In this document: positions 28,178-37,095 of the stretch, piece after piece | Layout of the letters: every line of letters starts with the position of its first letter | Position numbering within the stretch: the stretch's first letter is position 1 | Assembly: GCA_017432165.1 (NCBI GenBank) | Contig: JAFRJS010000057.1 | Span: 1 to 42,019, forward strand | Origin: Clostridia bacterium | GTDB lineage: Bacteria; Bacillota; Clostridia; Oscillospirales; Acutalibacteraceae | Direction of reading: 5' to 3' | Length of the DNA stretch: 42,019 bases | The notes under the pieces: generated by a model | Told to the model about the DNA's origin: nothing | Databases searched by the model: none | Seen by the model: the letters and a program-made list of their open reading frames with translations, nothing else | Program-made: the position numbers and the translations under genes

Positions 28178-28884
28178 AAGTATTGGCGGTTGATTCTTCC
28201 TCTGTAACCGCTTCGGTTGCGATTTTAGAGGATAAAGAAGTTATAGCACAGTATTTTTTAAACGTAGGGCTCACTCATAGCCAGACTTTGGCGCCAATGA
28301 TAGAGTCTGTTTTAAAATGCTCTAAAATATCGCCTTCCGAGATTGATTTATATGCCTCAGCGAATGGCCCCGGCTCTTTTACCGGCATTAGAATTGGGTT
28401 ATCTACCGTAAAAGCTATGGCATTGGTAAATTCCAAGCCGTGTTTGGGTGTTTCGTCGCTTTATTCTTTGGCGTATAATCTTAAAGATAAAAACAATATT
28501 TTATGCGCTTGTATGGACGCGCGAAATAATCAAGTGTATAATGCGATTTTTAAGGTGGAAAATAATAAAATAATAAGACTTACGGAAGATAGAGCGGTTG
28601 ATATTAATGATTTGAAAATAGAACTTAGTAAATTTAAAGAGAAAATAGAAATTGTTGGAGATGGCGCCGAAATATGCTATAATAGTTTTAAAGAAAGCGA
28701 TGAAAATTTTGCTAAAAACATACTTTTTTACAGCGAAAACAAGTATATAAGTGCGGCTAATTTAGGTCTTGCCGCAGCTGAAATTTACAGTAGCGAAAAA
28801 GATAAAAACAAAATAAATTCAGAGATAAACTATATAAGAATTCCTCAGGCGCAAAGGCTTTTGGAGGAAAACAAAAAATTGTAG
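28174..28884 (+). CDS. tsaB: tRNA t6A biosynthesis protein TsaB
   Basis: A 236-residue ASKHA-fold protein that dimerises with TsaD in t6A formation. The N-terminal block VLAVDSSSVTASVAIL, the segment LTHSQTLAPMIESVL and ASANGPGSFTGIRIGLSTVKAMA are diagnostic. tsaD, and the rimI gene that often follows, are not next to it; rpiB follows after ten bases. Confidence 0.94.
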   Translation: MKVLAVDSSSVTASVAILEDKEVIAQYFLNVGLTHSQTLAPMIESVLKCSKISPSEIDLYASANGPGSFTGIRIGLSTVKAMALVNSKPCLGVSSLYSLAYNLKDKNNILCACMDARNNQVYNAIFKVENNKIIRLTEDRAVDINDLKIELSKFKEKIEIVGDGAEICYNSFKESDENFAKNILFYSENKYISAANLGLAAAEIYSSEKDKNKINSEINYIRIPQAQRLLEENKKL

Positions 28885-28894
28885 GTGATTTTAA

Positions 28895-29332
28895 GTGTTA
28901 GCAATAGGTTCAGACCACGCCGGATATGAATTAAAAGAAAAAATTAAAAAATATTTTGAAGAAAGCGGCATAAAATTTACCGATTTTGGAACTTTTAGCT
29001 TGGAATCTTGCGATTATCCAATAATTGCAGAAAAGGTCGGTAATTCGGTTTTAAATAAAGAAAGTGAAAAGGGGATTTTGATATGTGGAGCCGGAATTGG
29101 AATGTCTATTGCCGCAAATAAAATTAAAGATGTAAGAGCGGCGCTGTGCTATGAACCGGAACTTGCGGCACTTGCCAGAAAGCACAATAACGCAAACGTT
29201 CTTTGCATGGGCGGCAGGTTTACTGATTTTGAAAAAGCAAAAGAAATAGTAAATGTCTTTTTAAACACAGCTTTTGAAGGTGAAAGACATCAAAGAAGAA
29301 TAGATATGATAAAAAAATTAGAAAATAATTAA
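28895..29332 (+). CDS. rpiB: Ribose-5-phosphate isomerase B
   Basis: A 145-residue isomerase of ribose 5-phosphate and ribulose 5-phosphate in the pentose phosphate pathway. It begins LAIGSDHAGYELKE with active-site Asp and His at residues 7-8 (SDHA). Catalytic Cys64 lies in ILICGAGIGMSIAANK, and the HNNANVLCMGGR block is present. The start is GTG with AGGTGAT upstream. It supplies ribose phosphate for PRPP used by the next gene, upp. Confidence 0.94.
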   Translation: MLAIGSDHAGYELKEKIKKYFEESGIKFTDFGTFSLESCDYPIIAEKVGNSVLNKESEKGILICGAGIGMSIAANKIKDVRAALCYEPELAALARKHNNANVLCMGGRFTDFEKAKEIVNVFLNTAFEGERHQRRIDMIKKLENN

Positions 29333-29348
29333 ACAGGAGGTTTGAAAA

Positions 29349-29981
29349 ATGTCTGATAATGTTCTTGTAATGGATCACCCGCTAATTCAGCACAAAATAT
29401 CACTTTTAAGGGATAAAAACACTGGCCCCAAGGAATTCAGGGAGCTAATCAGCGAGGTTACAATGCTTATGTGCTATGAATCTTTGCGCGATTTACCGTT
29501 AAAGGAAGTGGAAATAGAAACTCCGATTGCTGTGGCAAAAACTAAAATTTTGGAGGAAAGGCATTTAGCATTTATACCGATTTTAAGGGCAGGCCTCGGC
29601 ATGGTAGAAGGTGTTGTTAATATGGTTCCCACGGCCAGAGTGGGTCATATTGGTCTTTACCGTGACCCAAAAACCCTGCAGCCTGTTGAATATTACTGCA
29701 AATTACCTTTTGATATAAGTAAGGGTGATGCAATAATTTTAGATCCAATGCTTGCTACAGGCGGGTCGGCCATTGATGCTATCAACAGCGTTAAAAAGCA
29801 CAACCCCAGGTCAGTAAAATTTATGTGCATAATAGCTTCCAAGCAGGGAATAGAAGCTCTTACAAAAGCACACCCGGATGTTAAAATTTATTGTGCGGTA
29901 AAGGATGCACGCTTAAACGAACATTCTTATATTGTGCCCGGACTTGGAGATGCCGGAGACAGAATTTTTGGTACTAAATAA
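29349..29981 (+). CDS. upp: Uracil phosphoribosyltransferase
   Basis: A 210-residue salvage enzyme making UMP from uracil and PRPP. The PRPP-binding loop [11 protein letters not shown], the segment [14 protein letters not shown] and the C-terminal uracil-binding block [14 protein letters not shown] are complete. CAGGAGG precedes the ATG, 16 bases after rpiB. Confidence 0.96.
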   Translation: MSDNVLVMDHPLIQHKISLLRDKNTGPKEFRELISEVTMLMCYESLRDLPLKEVEIETPIAVAKTKILEERHLAFIPILRAGLGMVEGVVNMVPTARVGHIGLYRDPKTLQPVEYYCKLPFDISKGDAIILDPMLATGGSAIDAINSVKKHNPRSVKFMCIIASKQGIEALTKAHPDVKIYCAVKDARLNEHSYIVPGLGDAGDRIFGTK

Positions 29982-30008
29982 AATTTTTTATAAAAGGAAA
30001 TATTATTT

Positions 30009-31883
30009 ATGGAAAAAATAAAAGATGCCATTTGGCGTTTTGTAAAAAGGTATAGAAAGTATGCGCTGTTTTTCTGCGATTTTATCATATGGAATCTTTC
30101 TTTTTATGTATCTTTTGCAATAAATAAAAATAGCCTGACGTTTATACCACTTGACGAACGTTTTTTTGAGTATTTGCTAATGGTAAACGTCTGTTTTGTT
30201 GCTATGTTTTTATTGTTTAAATTGTACGATAAAATTTGGCGATACGCAGATGTTGAGGATTTTTTCTATGCTGGGTTGGCTACATTTTGCGCCAATATAC
30301 TGTTTTTTATTTCAACCCGAATATTTATGATGAAAATGAGCCCCAGAATGCATGTTTTGTTTCTTTTGTCTTCGCTTGTGGCAATAATTTTGTTTAGGCT
30401 TCTTTATAGAATAAACCGCCTTATAGATAATGTTTCAAATGAAGATTTAGCAAACAAAAAAAGAATGCTTATAGTCGGTGCGGGGGAATCTACTGCGCTA
30501 CTACTGAGGGAAATGTTTAAATATTCCGCAAATCAGTATATTCCCGTGGCAATAGTGGACGATGACCACGAAAAAATCGGGCGAAAAATACTTGGCGTAA
30601 AAGTGGAAGGAACAACCGAGCAAATACCTGAATATTGTGAAAAACTCAAAGTGGAAGTAATACTTTTTTCAATTACATCTATTTCTACAAAAGACAGACG
30701 AAGAATACTGGATATTTGCGCAAAGACGAATTTAGAAGTAAGAATTATTCCAAATATGTACGAAACTCTTACTTCCGGCAGTTCAATAGCTGCTTCAATG
30801 AGAAAAATAAAAGTGGAAGACCTTTTGGGCAGAGAACCTATTATTTTTGATAAAAACAAATACGGGCAGTATATAACCGGTAAAACCGTTTTGGTTACCG
30901 GTGGAGGAGGTTCCATCGGCTCGGAACTTTGCCGGCAAATTGCTGCACTTAGCTGTAAGAAGCTTATTATTCTTGATATTTACGAAAATAGCGCTTATGA
31001 AATTCAGCAAGAACTAAAAATGAAATATGGAAACAGCCTTGATGTATCGTTGGAAATTGCTACGATTTGCGATAAAAAAGAGCTTGAAGATATATTTAAA
31101 AAAGAAAATATAGACGTAGTTTTCCATGCGGCGGCTCATAAACACGTTCCACTTATGGAAAAAAATTCGGAAGAAGCCGTGAAAAACAACGTCTTTGGCA
31201 CAATAAATTTGATTAATTGTGCGGATAAATATAAAGTAAAGAAATTTGTGCAAATATCCACCGATAAAGCCGTTAATCCAACGAATGTAATGGGTGCAAC
31301 AAAAAGAATTTGCGAAATGCTTATACAAATGAAAAACCGTGAAAGTGAAACGGAATTTGTAGCGGTTAGATTTGGTAATGTTTTGGGCTCAAACGGCTCA
31401 GTTATACCGATTTTTGAAGAGCAAATCAAAAAAATGGGTCCCGTAACGGTTACGCATCCCGATATAATACGCTATTTTATGACCATACCGGAAGCGGTGT
31501 CGCTGGTAATAACTGCGGGGAGTATGGCAAATGGCGGAGAAATTTTTGTTCTTGATATGGGCGATCCTGTTAAAATTAAAGATTTGGCGGAAAATTTAAT
31601 AAGGCTTTCGGGGTTAATTCCGCACGAAGATATAAAAATTGAGTATACTGGTTTAAGGCCTGGTGAAAAGCTTTTTGAAGAGCTTCTTATGGACGAAGAA
31701 GGAATACAAAAAACAAAAAGCAAAAAAATATATATTGGTCATCCTATTGACTTTAATGTGGATAAATTTAAAGATGAGCTGAAAAGCCTTAAAGAAATAT
31801 GCGCCGAAGGAAATAAAAAAGAGATAGAAAATATGCTGGTAAAAATTGTACCAACATTTAAACGAGAAAATCGCATAAATTAA
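30009..31883 (+). CDS. Membrane-bound nucleotide-sugar 4,6-dehydratase (CapD/PglF type)
   Basis: A 624-residue enzyme with four N-terminal membrane helices (to about 130), a first Rossmann domain (RMLIVGAGESTALLLREM) and an extended SDR dehydratase domain with NAD motif VTGGGGSIGSEL. The catalytic region reads STDKAVNPTNVMGATKR: the Thr-Asp-Lys and the later Lys are kept, while the usual SDR Tyr is Met, as in PglF-like UDP-GlcNAc dehydratases. Such enzymes start the synthesis of dideoxy amino sugars for capsule, glycan or glycoprotein. No glycosyltransferase is adjacent, so the final product is unknown. GGAAAT precedes the ATG. A terminator follows. Confidence 0.87.
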   Translation: MEKIKDAIWRFVKRYRKYALFFCDFIIWNLSFYVSFAINKNSLTFIPLDERFFEYLLMVNVCFVAMFLLFKLYDKIWRYADVEDFFYAGLATFCANILFFISTRIFMMKMSPRMHVLFLLSSLVAIILFRLLYRINRLIDNVSNEDLANKKRMLIVGAGESTALLLREMFKYSANQYIPVAIVDDDHEKIGRKILGVKVEGTTEQIPEYCEKLKVEVILFSITSISTKDRRRILDICAKTNLEVRIIPNMYETLTSGSSIAASMRKIKVEDLLGREPIIFDKNKYGQYITGKTVLVTGGGGSIGSELCRQIAALSCKKLIILDIYENSAYEIQQELKMKYGNSLDVSLEIATICDKKELEDIFKKENIDVVFHAAAHKHVPLMEKNSEEAVKNNVFGTINLINCADKYKVKKFVQISTDKAVNPTNVMGATKRICEMLIQMKNRESETEFVAVRFGNVLGSNGSVIPIFEEQIKKMGPVTVTHPDIIRYFMTIPEAVSLVITAGSMANGGEIFVLDMGDPVKIKDLAENLIRLSGLIPHEDIKIEYTGLRPGEKLFEELLMDEEGIQKTKSKKIYIGHPIDFNVDKFKDELKSLKEICAEGNKKEIENMLVKIVPTFKRENRIN

Positions 31884-31890
31884 ATTTAAA

Positions 31891-31928
31891 GCATACCAAA
31901 GATTTATGGTATGCTGTTTATTTTTTTA
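31891..31928 (+). terminator. Intrinsic terminator after the dehydratase gene
   Basis: GCATACCA (31891-31898) pairs with TGGTATGC (31907-31914), loop of eight bases, followed by a T-rich stretch (TTTATTTTTTT). The rnhA stop codon (31904-31906) lies in the loop region, so the converging gene ends inside the hairpin. Confidence 0.8.
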
Positions 31929-32350
31929 ATTTCGTCTGTGGCGAGTTTGTCGCAAAGTTCGTTTTCCGGGTGACCCGCATGGCCTTTTACCCAGTTTATT
32001 TTATATTTATGATTTTTAAGCAAATCAAGGAGCTTTTCCCACAAATCCGGGTTTATTGCCGGTTTATTGTCTGATTTTTTCCAGTTATTTTTGCGCCAAT
32101 TTTCCGCCCAGCCTTTGTTTATGCCGTCGCAAAGATATTTGGAGTCTGTGAATATATTTATTTTACACTTTTGATTAACAATTTCCAGTGCTTTAATTAG
32201 AGCGGTCAGTTCCATGCGGTTATTGGTGGTTAATTTTTCTCCGCCGGAAATTTCTTTTCTGTGGGAGTTATAAATAAGCACTGCACCCCAACCGCCGGGG
32301 CCGGGATTTCCGCTGCATGCGCCGTCTGTGTATATTGTAATTTCTTTCAT
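31904..32350 (-). CDS. rnhA: Ribonuclease HI
   Basis: A 148-residue type 1 RNase H that cuts RNA in RNA-DNA hybrids. The full DEDD set is visible: Asp9 (YTDGACSGNPGPGG), Glu47 (NRMELTA), Asp69 (FTDSKY) and Asp134 (ELCDKLA), plus the flexible-loop His124 (VKGHAGHP). The basic handle with WAENWRKNNWKK is present. GAGGT lies seven bases before the ATG. It is single on the reverse strand, diverging from rnj. Confidence 0.96.
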   Translation of the reverse strand: MKEITIYTDGACSGNPGPGGWGAVLIYNSHRKEISGGEKLTTNNRMELTALIKALEIVNQKCKINIFTDSKYLCDGINKGWAENWRKNNWKKSDNKPAINPDLWEKLLDLLKNHKYKINWVKGHAGHPENELCDKLATDEIKKINSIP

Positions 32351-32405
32351 TTTTTATACCTCATTTATAAAAATTTTGAAAAAATGGATTTATTTGGAAT
32401 TTTTG

Positions 32406-32434
32406 TTGACATATTTTAATTTTTGTGATACAAT
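32406..32434 (+). promoter_or_regulatory. Strong promoter of rnj
   Basis: TTGACA (32406-32411), 17 bases, TACAAT (32429-32434), with a TG extension before the -10. It is among the best promoters in the window. Transcription from about 32441 gives a leader of roughly 145 AT-rich bases. Confidence 0.82.
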
Positions 32435-32510
32435 AATCTTAACATTTGTTGTACGGATTTATTTTTTATTTTTATACTCGGAATTTCAATATAATAATTT
32501 TAAAAATAAT

Positions 32511-32550
32511 AATCAGTTTATTTTTATTTTCTGATTTTATGTTTATTTTT
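32511..32550 (+). promoter_or_regulatory. AT-rich rnj leader with weak hairpin and T-tracts
   Basis: AATCAG (32511-32516) can pair with CTGATT (32531-32536) across a 14-base T-rich loop, followed by T-rich sequence, within the long untranslated leader of rnj. The stem is short and AT-rich. It might be an autoregulatory or attenuation element, or nothing. No known riboswitch is recognised. Confidence 0.2.
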
Positions 32551-32588
32551 ATGTAATTATATAATACGCAAATTAAAGGAGAATGCTA

Positions 32589-34493
32589 ATGGAAGACAAT
32601 TTAAGCAAAAAAAATCAAAAACCAAGTAAACCAATAAAAAAAGTAATATCAAACGGTAAAAATAAGAAATCTACAATAACAAATTATAACACAAGTAAAG
32701 ATGCAAATAAAACCGTAAACTCAAATGTAGATTATCACAAAGAAAAAAGTGCAAAAAAAAATGATAATTCAAAAATTGTTAAAGGTTATCCCAAAATGCC
32801 AAAAGGTGGTCTGAAAAGGCAATATAACAAATCCGCCAAGTCGGTAAAAGTTGTTTTTTTGGGTGGACTTAATCAAATTGGGAAAAACATAACGGCCTTT
32901 GAATGCGACAACGAAATAATTATAGTTGACTGCGGTATGTCGTTCCCAGATGGCGAAATGCTTGGGGTTGACTTAGTTATACCGGACTTTTCGTATTTGG
33001 AAGCAAACAGAGAAAAAATCAAAGGCCTGGTAATAACTCACGGGCATGAGGATCATATTGGTTCAATACCGTATCTTTTAAACAAAATTAATGTTCCGAT
33101 TTATGCAACTCCGCTTACTGTGGGGTTAATAACAAACAAGCTTAAAGAGCATAGACTTTTAAACAGTACAAAATTAAACACAGTAACCGAAGGTCAGACC
33201 ATAAAATTAGGTTGCATGAGTGTGGAATTTATAAGGGTAAACCATTCTATACCTGATGCGGTGGCTCTTGCAATAAGAACCCCCGCAGGAATTATAGTTC
33301 ATACGGGTGACTTTAAAATAGACTGTATGCCTTCAAGGGGCGAAATGATAGACTTGGCAAGATTTGCCGAGCTTGGTAAAGAGGGAGTTTTGGCGCTTAT
33401 GGCGGACTCAACAAACGCCGAAAGGCCAGGCTATACTATGACCGAAAAAAAGATAGATCAGTCGTTTGAAAGGTTATTCCAAAAGGCCAAAAACAAAAGG
33501 ATTATAATAGCAACTTTTGCATCAAACATAGGCAGAATACAGCAAATTATTAACTGCGCAGCAAATTATGGCAAAAAAGTGGCGTTTTCCGGGCGCAGTA
33601 TGATAAACAATGTTGCAATCGCAAAACAAATGAATTATTTGGATGATCCTGAAAATGTCATAATAGATATAGATTTAATAACCAAATACCCGAAAGACGA
33701 AATTGTTTTGGTTACAACCGGAAGCCAGGGTGAGCCCATGTCTGCATTGCATAGAATGGCATCGTCGGAACACAAAAAAGTGGAAGTTGGACCGGAAGAC
33801 TTTATAATAATTTCCGCAACGCCTATCCCCGGAAATGAAAAAATGGTCGGCAATGTTGTAAACGAGCTTATGGGGCTTGGTTGCGAAGTTGTTTATGAAT
33901 CGATGTACGAGGTTCACGTTTCGGGGCATGCATGCCAGGAAGAACTGAAAATTATTCAAGGAATAGTCAAGCCACAGTATTTTATCCCTATTCACGGCGA
34001 ACGTAGGCATTTAATGAAGCACGCTAAATTAGCGGTTTCTATGGGTATGCCGGAAAGCAATGTTTTCGTGGGGGATACGGGCGATATTCTGGAAATAAGC
34101 AAAAATGGCATGAAAAAAACCAGTCAAATTCCTTTGGAGCTTGTGCTTGTGGACGGAATTGGTGTTGGTGACGTTGGAAGTATAGTTCTTCGTGACCGAA
34201 AACATTTGGGAGAAGATGGCCTTATTGTGGTTGTTGCAACGCTTGATTCGTTAGATAAACATGTTATCGCCGGGCCGGATATTGTTTCGCGTGGGTTTGT
34301 ATATGTGAGGGAATCCGAAGATTTAATTGAGGAAGCAAAAAATGTTGCGCTTAGTGTTTTAGAAAGTTGTGCAGATAAAAAACTGCGTGATTGGGGAGTT
34401 ATGAAAACTAAAGTGAAAGATGAACTTTATAAATTTTTCCATAACAAGACCCGCAGAAACCCTGTAATATTGCCAATTATTATGGAAGTATAA
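32589..34493 (+). CDS. rnj: Ribonuclease J
   Basis: A 634-residue metallo-beta-lactamase/beta-CASP nuclease with endo- and 5'-3' exonuclease action in mRNA decay. Core motifs: LGGLNQIGKN, THGHEDHIGSIPYL (metal ligands), VHTGDFKID and SDSTNAERPG-like ADSTNAERPG, then the C-terminal domain with DGIGVGDVG. About 80 extra residues, rich in Lys, Asn and Ser and apparently disordered, precede the core. I chose the ATG at 32589 since AGGAG (32577-32581) is seven bases upstream; the ATG at 32583 would be one base from it. It has a long leader and its own promoter. Confidence 0.94.
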   Translation: MEDNLSKKNQKPSKPIKKVISNGKNKKSTITNYNTSKDANKTVNSNVDYHKEKSAKKNDNSKIVKGYPKMPKGGLKRQYNKSAKSVKVVFLGGLNQIGKNITAFECDNEIIIVDCGMSFPDGEMLGVDLVIPDFSYLEANREKIKGLVITHGHEDHIGSIPYLLNKINVPIYATPLTVGLITNKLKEHRLLNSTKLNTVTEGQTIKLGCMSVEFIRVNHSIPDAVALAIRTPAGIIVHTGDFKIDCMPSRGEMIDLARFAELGKEGVLALMADSTNAERPGYTMTEKKIDQSFERLFQKAKNKRIIIATFASNIGRIQQIINCAANYGKKVAFSGRSMINNVAIAKQMNYLDDPENVIIDIDLITKYPKDEIVLVTTGSQGEPMSALHRMASSEHKKVEVGPEDFIIISATPIPGNEKMVGNVVNELMGLGCEVVYESMYEVHVSGHACQEELKIIQGIVKPQYFIPIHGERRHLMKHAKLAVSMGMPESNVFVGDTGDILEISKNGMKKTSQIPLELVLVDGIGVGDVGSIVLRDRKHLGEDGLIVVVATLDSLDKHVIAGPDIVSRGFVYVRESEDLIEEAKNVALSVLESCADKKLRDWGVMKTKVKDELYKFFHNKTRRNPVILPIIMEV

Positions 34494-34516
34494 TTATTTT
34501 TATTATTATTTTTAAA

Positions 34517-34591
34517 AAAAGCTGGAGAAAATCTTGTTTTATAGGTATAATAATGTTATTACTTATAAACATTTTCTTTAGCTTTTATTTT
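34517..34591 (+). terminator. Long inverted repeat between rnj and gdpP (possible terminator)
   Basis: Bases 34517-34532 pair without a gap with 34571-34586 (AAAAGCT...AGCTTTT outermost, two G-U pairs). The inner sequence pairs further with small bulges (GTTT at 34536 with AAAC at 34567, then ATAGGTA with TACTTAT). In all about 27 pairs form. TTATTTTT follows, ending just before the gdpP ribosome binding site. A TATAAT (34546-34551) lies at the centre, so it may instead hold the gdpP promoter. Both roles are inferred. Confidence 0.55.
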
Positions 34592-34608
34592 TAAGAGGTG
34601 AAATTAAA

Positions 34609-36570
34609 TTGAAAAATAGTAATGCTTTAATTTACAGAATTTTTATGCTTATGGTGGCGGTGTTTTTAATTATCAGCTTGCCATTTGCGCTTTATAATTA
34701 CGTTATACTGGCTGTTAGCATTTGCATTGGAGTCGTTGGGTCACTGGCTATTTTAGTGTTTTTAAAAAGCTACGGCGGCTGTAGATTTAAAACGGTAAAT
34801 GTTATTAAAGAATATATTGATTCTAATTATAAAGACCTCATAGACTGCATAAAAACGCCTCTTGTTTTAGCTGCAGCGAAAGATCCAAATAAAATCATTT
34901 TTTATAATAAAGAATTTAAAAAAGAATTTTTTGAAGAAAATTACTGCGAAGATGATTCGGTGACTGCATATTCCGGTGGGCAAACTGCAGAAAGCCTGCT
35001 GAAAAAAGAAAAAACCCCGGTTTCTTATAAAGAAAAGAAGTTTAATGTAAGCGCAGAAAAAATAGGCGATTTTATTGTTTTTTGCTTTCAAAACGATACA
35101 AAATATAAAGATTTAAAAAAGAAATATATAGATTCCAGAGTATGCGTAGGGCTTGTGATGTTTGATAACAAAGAAGAACTTGCCGAAAGCAGCGAAGATG
35201 AAAAAATGTCCATTATAAAAGTAGCGGTGGATAATGTTCTTAGTAGCTGGGCAAAAGGCATTAACGGTATTTTGAAAAAATTAAACAACGGAAAATATAT
35301 AGTTGTTTTTGAAGAAAAGTACTTAAAAGGTCTTGTATCGGAAAAATTTAAAATTTTAAATAAAATTCACGAAGCAAAAATAGATGACCACAAATATGCA
35401 ACGATTTCTATTGGTATAAGCAGCGGTGCGGAGAATTTTTTAGAGGCTAAAAATTGGGCGGAAAAAGCGCTTAATATGGCTTTGGGACGTGGCGGAGACC
35501 AAGTGGCGATAAAAAATAAAACAAAGTATGAATTTTTTGGCGGCGCTTCAAAAGGTTTGGAAAAACGCAGTAAAGTCCGTACTCGTGTGGCGGCAATGGC
35601 TATTTTAGAAAAAATTGAACTTAGCGATAATGTGTTTATTATGGGCCATAAGTATTCTGATTTTGATTCAGTTGGAGCAGCGGCAGGCCTTTACGGGGTT
35701 TGCTCAAAATTAAAAAAGAAAAAATCATATATTGTTGTGGATAAAAGCCGTTCACTTGCGGGCTTAGCAATTAATCATCTGGAAAAATCAGGGCAAGAAA
35801 ATATTTTTATAACCCCTGAAGATGCGTTGCCGTTAATAACCGAAAATTCGCTCCTTATAGCGGTGGATACGCATTCGGTTAAATTTTTGGAAAGCCTTGA
35901 TGTTTATAATAAAATTAGCAATGTAATTGTGATAGATCATCATAGACTGAGTATAGACAAAATAAAAAACGCATCTATATTTTTCCATGAACCTTTTGCT
36001 TCTTCAACTTGCGAAATGGTTGCTGAATTGGTGCAATATATGGGAGACAAATACTTAAAAAAAGCAGAAGCGGAGTGTTTGCTTGCCGGAATTATGCTGG
36101 ATACTAAAAGTTTTTCGCTAAAATCCGGCATAAGAACTTTCGAAGCGGCAGCGTATTTAAAGAAAAAAGGTGCCGATAATCTTTCGGTTAAAAAAATGTT
36201 TGCAAATTCAATGGACACCTACAAACTTAGGTGTAAAATAATCGAAACGGCTTATATATTTGGTGATTGTGCAGTTGCAAAACTTAACGAAAAAATTGAA
36301 AACATGAGGGTGTCTTGTTCTCAGGCAGCAGACGAACTTCTTAATATAAAAAACGTAAAGGCATCTTTTGTGATTTTTTCGTCGGGTGAAACTGTGAATA
36401 TATCCGCAAGGTCTTTGGGAGATGTAAATGTTCAGGTTATAATGGAAAAATTGGGCGGAGGAGGTCACCAAACCATGGCTGCTGCACAAATAAATAGCCA
36501 TTCCATAGAAGAAGTAGAACAGCGCCTTCTTGAAATAATAAAAGAAAATATATCATTAAAAAATGAATAG
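34609..36570 (+). CDS. gdpP: Cyclic-di-AMP phosphodiesterase GdpP
   Basis: A 653-residue membrane protein. Two membrane helices (about 10-58) are followed by a PAS-like region and a degenerate GGDEF domain (ISIGISSGAENFLEAKNW, with GRGGDQ). The DHH domain has GHKYSDFDSVGAA, VDTHS and IDHHR, and the DHHA1 domain ends with LGGGGHQTMAAAQI. All metal-binding motifs are intact, so it should hydrolyse c-di-AMP to pApA. The start is TTG with AGAGGTG eight bases upstream. rplI follows after 12 bases, the same order as in Bacillus. c-di-AMP controls potassium uptake, which links it to the KimA-like gene. Confidence 0.95.
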   Translation: MKNSNALIYRIFMLMVAVFLIISLPFALYNYVILAVSICIGVVGSLAILVFLKSYGGCRFKTVNVIKEYIDSNYKDLIDCIKTPLVLAAAKDPNKIIFYNKEFKKEFFEENYCEDDSVTAYSGGQTAESLLKKEKTPVSYKEKKFNVSAEKIGDFIVFCFQNDTKYKDLKKKYIDSRVCVGLVMFDNKEELAESSEDEKMSIIKVAVDNVLSSWAKGINGILKKLNNGKYIVVFEEKYLKGLVSEKFKILNKIHEAKIDDHKYATISIGISSGAENFLEAKNWAEKALNMALGRGGDQVAIKNKTKYEFFGGASKGLEKRSKVRTRVAAMAILEKIELSDNVFIMGHKYSDFDSVGAAAGLYGVCSKLKKKKSYIVVDKSRSLAGLAINHLEKSGQENIFITPEDALPLITENSLLIAVDTHSVKFLESLDVYNKISNVIVIDHHRLSIDKIKNASIFFHEPFASSTCEMVAELVQYMGDKYLKKAEAECLLAGIMLDTKSFSLKSGIRTFEAAAYLKKKGADNLSVKKMFANSMDTYKLRCKIIETAYIFGDCAVAKLNEKIENMRVSCSQAADELLNIKNVKASFVIFSSGETVNISARSLGDVNVQVIMEKLGGGGHQTMAAAQINSHSIEEVEQRLLEIIKENISLKNE

Positions 36571-36582
36571 GAGAATGAATTT

Positions 36583-37035
36583 ATGAAAGTAATTTTGCTT
36601 GAAAACGTGAAGAAAAAAGGTAAAAAAGGGGACGTAGTGGAAGTGCCGGACGGATATGCAAAAAATTTTCTTTTCCCAAAAAATTTGGCTAAAGAAGCGA
36701 CGTCTCAATCACTAACCGAACTTAATAATGAAAAGTCTTCTAATGAGCACAGAAAAGAAATAGAAAAAACAAAAGCAGAAGAAATAGCAGAAATTATAAA
36801 AGAAAAAATAATAAAAATAACTTCTAAAGCAGGAAAAAACGGCAAGCTTTTTGGGTCTGTAACCACAAAAGATATATCAAGTAAAATAAAAGAGGTTTTT
36901 GGTGTTGATATAGACAAACATAAAATTGTTTTAGAATCAGATGTGAAAGCATTTGGTACATATAAATTTGGAGTAAAACTTTACCCCGGAATAAGTGTTC
37001 AAATGGCCGTGATGATAGCAGAAGAACAAGAATAA
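36583..37035 (+). CDS. rplI: 50S ribosomal protein L9
   Basis: A 150-residue ribosomal protein, the usual size. The N-terminal domain MKVILLENVKKKGKKGDVVE with GYAKNFLFPK is the family signature, followed by the long connecting helix (ELNNEKSSNEHRKEIEKTK) and the C-terminal domain with GKLFGSVTTKDI. It lies in the gdpP-rplI pair and ends at a terminator. Confidence 0.97.
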   Translation: MKVILLENVKKKGKKGDVVEVPDGYAKNFLFPKNLAKEATSQSLTELNNEKSSNEHRKEIEKTKAEEIAEIIKEKIIKITSKAGKNGKLFGSVTTKDISSKIKEVFGVDIDKHKIVLESDVKAFGTYKFGVKLYPGISVQMAVMIAEEQE

Positions 37036-37042
37036 AACAAAT

Positions 37043-37082
37043 AAAAAATCCACCCTATGTAATCAACATCAGGGCGGTTTTT
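37043..37082 (+). terminator. Terminator after rplI
   Basis: CCCTATGT (37053-37060) pairs with ACATCAGGG (37066-37074, one bulged C), extended by CC/GG across one mismatch and A/T pairs, and followed by TTTTT (37078-37082). Confidence 0.7.
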
Positions 37083-37095
37083 ACTAATTATTTTG

